From assembly GCA_010093515.1 (NCBI GenBank), contig MU001677.1, positions 118,894-182,893 of the forward strand: DNA of 64,000 bases, given 5' to 3'. The position numbers and the translations under genes are program-made. Source of the DNA: Lineolata rhizophorae. Lineage: Eukaryota > Ascomycota > Dothideomycetes > Lineolatales > Lineolataceae. Positions 59,527 to 64,000 of this stretch are shown here, piece by piece. Every line of letters begins with the position of its first letter. Position 1 is the first letter of the stretch. A model generated the notes under the pieces. The model was not told where the DNA came from. It worked only from the letters and a program-made list of their open reading frames with translations, and made no database searches.

Positions 59527-62345
59527 ATGTCTGACGAAGACAAGCAGACCGCGCTCGCCCAGGTCGCCAACCGGCTGTCGCTGTCGGCCATTGGGCTCGC
59601 CATTGCCGCCTTCGTTGTCACCTTCTTCCAGTTGCTGCTCAGCAACCTCATCTCCAGCGTGGGCCGATGGAAGACCAACACGGCCGCGCTCGACATCTTC
59701 GCCAAGGAGCGGCGCTTCCGGCTGGGCTGGTCGCGCATCAAGATCCATTACCCGCAGCTCAACTTCGGCTACGGCAAGATCATGGACGCGGCGACCAAGT
59801 CGGAGCGCGAGGCCATCAAGGCGACGTTTGGCATCAAGGCGCCGAGCGTGCACGAGGGCGTCATGAACGGGAAGTACTACTGGGCTTCCGTTACGCCGAG
59901 CATGGTGCCGGCTTCCAACAACATCAGGTGAGAAAACTGAGCACTGAAGTTTGGCAACGCAATCTTAACCATCGCTTCAAGTGACGGCTGGAGCATCCTG
60001 ATGATGAAAGCGACGAGGACCCCCGCAACCACCAACATCCTCCCGCTCAAGGAATGGTTCCAGTACAAGTGGTGGCAGCTCACGCACTACATCCTGCGGC
60101 CGACCCGCCCGCGCGCAACCTGGGCCCAGTTAGTCCGCGCCTTCGCCATCACCAGCAGCAAGGACTTGGTTGTCGCGCACGTCGACGCCGACTCGATCCC
60201 GTCCTCGATCGACGTGTCGATCCAGCGCATCAAGCTGTTCGACCTGGGCGCGCTGTCCCTGCTTCTCGGCTTCACTTCCGTCGAGATCGACACGGCCAAC
60301 CGCGTCTTCCGCGCCGTCGGCCGCTACGGCACCATCTTCACCGAGGAGATCCCGACCTTCGGCAAGGTGATAAGGTTCGAGGGCGACGTGTACGGCATCA
60401 ACGCCGAGATCCGCCGGTGCATAGTCCCCTGGATCAGCGGCGCCGGCCACCTGTTGAACGGGCGGTTCAACTTCGGCTGCTTCACCGCGAGCGGCCTCTT
60501 CATCTCCATGGAGCTCGTGTGCCAGGCCATCACTTCCGGGGCGACGTTGGAGCAATTCGATGCCAGACAGACGGACATGTATCTGGAAGAGCCCGTCTCC
60601 GCCGATATGATGGACTTGAGGACTTTCCCCTCCAAGGAGGCTCGACTCCTGCAGGACATCCTCCACAGTTGCGTCAAGTCAACCGTGGCTTCGTTGGTGA
60701 CTGGGTCGGCTAGCAAAGACGTGAGTGTTACCGTTGAACTGGTGGCGTTCTATTTGGTGTGCCTAACCATTCGTCAATCTAGGATCCCAATTCCATGAAA
60801 GAAGCGTTCGAGACGTGGAAATTCAAGAAGAATTACGGGCCAAAGTATACCGACTTGATGGAGTCTCTGCTTGACACCGATGAACATTATAAGGTGAGAG
60901 GAGTCTACCTTGCCAAATTGCCGTGTCGTCCGCTAAAACCGGATTAGAGTGTCACGAGAGTCGCATTCTCCGCCTGGCAAGCCAAGACAAAGGTGCGAGT
61001 ACCGACAATCCTAGCGGCGGCATCGTTCGCCAGCCTATCCTGCCTCTGCGCCGGCTTTCCCTCGACCATCATCCTCCTCCCTATCATTGAATGGTGTCGC
61101 TACGAGGCCGACCGCCTCGTCAAGGAATGCGGGGTACACAACTCCGTCGCGGCCTCTACGATCAAGGAGTCGCCCGTGTTCCAACGCCACGCCATGGCCT
61201 ACCGGATCCGCTTCTTCCGACCGACCTCGACGTACCTAATGTCGACCGAGATCGGCGCCACCATCGCCGGGTACCTGTCCTGGGGCTTCAACGGCAAGCG
61301 CGACCAGTACGACTGCCTGACGGACGAGATCAAGGCCGAGCTCTGCACCATCCGGCCCGGCCCGCGCTCCGTCACCGACGTCAAGGCCCTCGTGATGCCG
61401 ACGACCATGGCGCTGCTGCGCAACTTCCGCCCCGTCGAGTGGCTCGCCCGCGAGCGCGACGAGTTCCAGCGCAGCCGGACCTCGTACGCCGTGCGGCCCG
61501 AGAACATCCTCTGGATCCAGCTCGTCGTGCTCGACATCGCCATCCGGCTGCAGCTGCGCGGCAGCCTCGACCACATGGACAACCCCAACTACGACGTCGC
61601 CGCCGCCTCCGACATGGACGTCTGGAACGGCAAGTGGGGCGCCCCCGAGGCCGGCGTCGTCAAGGCCATCGTCAAGAGCTGGGACCCCGACGCCGCCACC
61701 GAGCCCCAGCCCGCCGGCCGCAACGGGCCCCAGAGGGTGCTGGGCCCGCTGGGGCCCGAGAGCCTGCCGGGGACGGGCCCGGCACCCCCGCCGCCCCCGC
61801 CGCCCCCGCCGGCCAACCCCGACGCCGCCGCCGCGGGAGAGCCCATCGCGTCCAACAACCCCGGCCAAGACGCGCTCGCGTTGGACCCTCCGCCCGGCGC
61901 CCAGGACGCGGGCGCGCTCGCGATGAAGGAGCTGCGGGCGCACCCCGCAAGCGCGGCCCCGGCCCCGGCCCCGGCCCCGGCCCCGGCCCCGGCCCCGGCC
62001 CCGCGGGCGGACTCGTCCGTCTCGTCGTCGGCCTCGCCGTCGTCCTCGTCCTCGTCCTCGTCGCTGCGCAAAGACAAACAGCAGCAGCAGCAGCAGCCGA
62101 CGGCGCAGGACGACGACGACGACGGCGACGTGCACAAGTTCGAGGAGTGGGACTTGACGGGGGCGTTGAAGGAGCATTCGGGCGTGGCGTGGCACCGGAG
62201 TCTGGACGCAGACGCCGAATTTGCCCGCCTGTCGGTGCTGCTGAGGCTGAGGGCGCTGTTTTACGTCGCGTGGCTGATTGCGAATCCGGATTCGTCCGAC
62301 GTGTATCGGGCGGACGGCAACGAGGCTGAGTTGCCTTTTGTGTGA
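59527..62345 (+). CDS. Unknown fungal membrane protein with low-complexity tail
   Basis: Four exons: 59527-59927, 59982-60720, 60783-60893, 60948-62345; each join keeps frame, 882 residues. Membrane segments: about residues 18-40 (LSAIGLAIAAFVVTFFQLLL), a possible one near 225, another near 305-320 (FGCFTASGLFISMEL) and a clear one near 430-450 (AAASFASLSCLCAGFPSTIIL). Soluble parts carry conserved-looking runs (RFRLGWSRIKIHYPQLNFGYGK, KEWFQYKWWQLTHYI, DHMDNPNYDV). From about 650 the sequence is low complexity: Pro runs, (Ala-Pro)8 coded by (GGCCCC)8, poly-Ser and poly-Gln, then a short conserved-looking end (FEEWDLTGALKEHSGVAWHRSLD). I recognise no family and propose no function. The last 90 residues look structured and may be the functional end of the tail. 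Confidence 0.8.
61955..62002 (+). repeat. (GGCCCC)8 hexanucleotide tract, in frame
   Basis: Eight tandem GGCCCC units in the coding frame of the unknown membrane protein, read as GCC-CCG and so Ala-Pro repeats. The opposite strand is GGGGCC. Confidence 0.95.
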
Positions 62346-63366
62346 GGTGTCGGCATGGTAGGAGGACAAGGTAGGTCTGGGTCGCGAGGTAGGTGGATTT
62401 GTGTTCATTCGTCTGGTCTCTTTGTCTTCGTTGTCGTTGTGTTATATACCTGCTAGGGCCTTTATTTTCCCCGAGTTTTGCATCATGAGCTGCTTTGCAT
62501 CTAGCGATTGGACTTTGGGTATCAGGTGGGTGTTGTGCATAATGGTATGGCTTGAACGCTTGAACGCGGTTACGGGATCGGTATTATAGCTGTAAATGGT
62601 TTTGTAGTCTGTACTGAATAAATATCTTGAACCTGTTACTTTCACTCCATAGACTAGGAGATGTCCGTAGTCAGAATCTATTCAATCGTCTTTGTGATAG
62701 AGCTGCTGCCATACTCCCCGGGCTGCAATGAGAATCGGTAGAACGAAATCGCTATAGTGTACTGAGGGGTAGTTGTGACATCTAGCAGAATCTAATGACT
62801 CCACAGCGAGAGCGAATCGCAAAGGCAGACTGACCCAACAAGTTTGCCTTGGCTTCTTGGCCGCCCACTGAGCGCTGCAGTGCAGAGCACGGCTGTGTAT
62901 CCCCGGCCGAGCGAATATGACTGGGCCACAATGCCACGTCAGTCTCTTCATACTGAGCCATAATGACTTCCCCTCCCACATCCCATCTCCTCGCGATCTT
63001 ACTTCTAAACACTCAGCCATATCATTTCTTTTGCATTATATTGGGCTCGTATCATGCTGTGGAATTTTTCATTCACTAATTATGGCCTCGGCAGAAGGGC
63101 TTCACTCATGCCATGGTGCAATGAGCCGCCTGGACCAGAAAACGAGCGGCTGAACAAGGCCAAGTCTTCCAAGTGCAGCTGGAATCATTGGGCTTGGCAT
63201 TACTGTCCGGACTAACCTTGCGGGGCTGGCAGTATAAGATGTGCTCAAAATCTACTGACCCTTGCTACGACGTTTTCCTCGTCAACATGCTTTGCTAATC
63301 CGAGTTCGTCTCCCGTGCTCCGTTCCAATCGCTGCCTAATCTTCGCCATTGCTCGTCGTGGAAGCC
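62346..63366. other. Intergenic, nothing recognised
   Basis: 3' flank of the membrane protein gene and promoter of the methyltransferase, AT-richer than either. No RNA gene or repeat recognised. Confidence 0.5.
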
Positions 63367-64000
63367 ATGGCGGCATATCACAACCCGCACTGGCCCGAAG
63401 CCTACGACTTGTGGGTCGAGCACCTCTTCGGCCCAGGGCCTTACGAGGACGCAGCCGTCTTCCGAAACGCCTTCCATGGAATTATCCGCGCGAGAGGGAC
63501 ACGGCGAGAGGAACAAGAGACACCAGCAACGAATGAGCCCATCGCGGTCTTCGACCTGGGCACCGGAACCGGCCGAGTAGTTCAGGACCTGCTGGCTGGC
63601 ATCAGCCGGGAAAGCGAAGGCGGGTCCGGGTTATCGAACGCCGTCGGCGCCCCGGTCTTCGCATGGCCCTTGCGTTTCATCGGAGTGGAGCCGTCCGGTC
63701 CGATGTTGTCTCGAGCCGAGCGGCGGACCGCGCCGCTAGTAGCGAGAGTCCGCCAACTCGCCGATGACGCTAAGACCAGACTCGACGTCGCGTGGTTGCG
63801 AGGTGAAGCGTCGGATTTCGCCGACCGCGCGGAGAGCAAGGCGGCGGAGCTCTCTATTCTGCATGATGGCGGCGGCATCGTAGACCTGGTAATTTTTGCT
63901 GCTGGCGGGTTTGGACACCTGGTTGACGACGCCGAAGTGAAGGCGTTTCTGGAACAAGCTCGGAAGGCTCTCAAGCGCAATGGCCGGGTGACAGTCAGTA
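63367..64000 (+). CDS. SAM-dependent methyltransferase, cut by window end
   Basis: Open frame from ATG 63367 to the last base, 211 codons, no stop. It starts MAAYHNPHWPEAYDLWVEHLFGP, a start seen in fungal class I methyltransferases. The SAM-binding motif I is VFDLGTGTGRVVQDLL (about 63-78), motif II-like RFIGVEPSGPML about 40 residues later, and the strand IVDLVIFAAGGFGHL fits motif IV-V. The C-terminal part is missing. Substrate cannot be told. Strand bias and codon use match the neighbouring core genes. Confidence 0.85.
   Translation, partial: MAAYHNPHWPEAYDLWVEHLFGPGPYEDAAVFRNAFHGIIRARGTRREEQETPATNEPIAVFDLGTGTGRVVQDLLAGISRESEGGSGLSNAVGAPVFAWPLRFIGVEPSGPMLSRAERRTAPLVARVRQLADDAKTRLDVAWLRGEASDFADRAESKAAELSILHDGGGIVDLVIFAAGGFGHLVDDAEVKAFLEQARKALKRNGRVTVS

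Overview
The window is nuclear DNA from a filamentous ascomycete (Pezizomycotina, most likely Sordariomycetes). Evidence: short spliceosomal introns with GTRAGT-type donors and CTRAC-type branch sites, high GC with strong C/G third positions in the housekeeping genes, a dispersed 5S rRNA-like locus, a class III chitin synthase, a calpain-like protease, a sedolisin and a Fungal_trans_2-type regulator. No bacterial, viral or retroelement gene was recognised. A 10-N assembly gap lies at 46778-46787.

Layout. 1-4500 is gene-poor and lower in GC. 4504-7778 holds ubc12 (NEDD8-conjugating enzyme), a 120-nt 5S rRNA relic and the ketol-acid reductoisomerase gene, all on the plus strand. 8020-15100 is a lower-GC accessory island: a decayed FAD-dependent amine oxidase gene, a doubtful small gene, an intact six-exon fungal regulator without a visible zinc cluster, and a C2H2 zinc-finger relic. 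From 15131 the sequence returns to GC-rich core genome: molybdate transporter, unknown type II membrane protein, GPI8, calpain-like protease, CDC45, serine/threonine dehydratase, CCDC124-like protein, class III chitin synthase, DUF218-like protein, SDR oxidoreductase, phosphoserine phosphatase, secreted sedolisin, UDP-glycosyltransferase, an unknown membrane protein, and a methyltransferase cut by the window end.

Functional links are those of scattered fungal housekeeping genes, not a cluster. Two genes touch serine metabolism (phosphoserine phosphatase and the serine/threonine dehydratase) and two serve the cell surface (GPI8, chitin synthase), but they are not adjacent. I found no convincing biosynthetic cluster, defence system or mobile element. 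The most notable points are sequence-level: a possible G-quadruplex between two candidate 3' splice sites in the DUF218 intron, a stop-free 240-nt intron in the dehydratase, a dinucleotide microsatellite at the chitin synthase acceptor, an in-frame (GGCCCC)8 tract, a 24-bp coding repeat in the calpain tail, and two large proteins I cannot assign to any family.

All gene models are read by eye from reading frames, splice signals and remembered family motifs. Domain names rest on recall of conserved motifs, not on a search.
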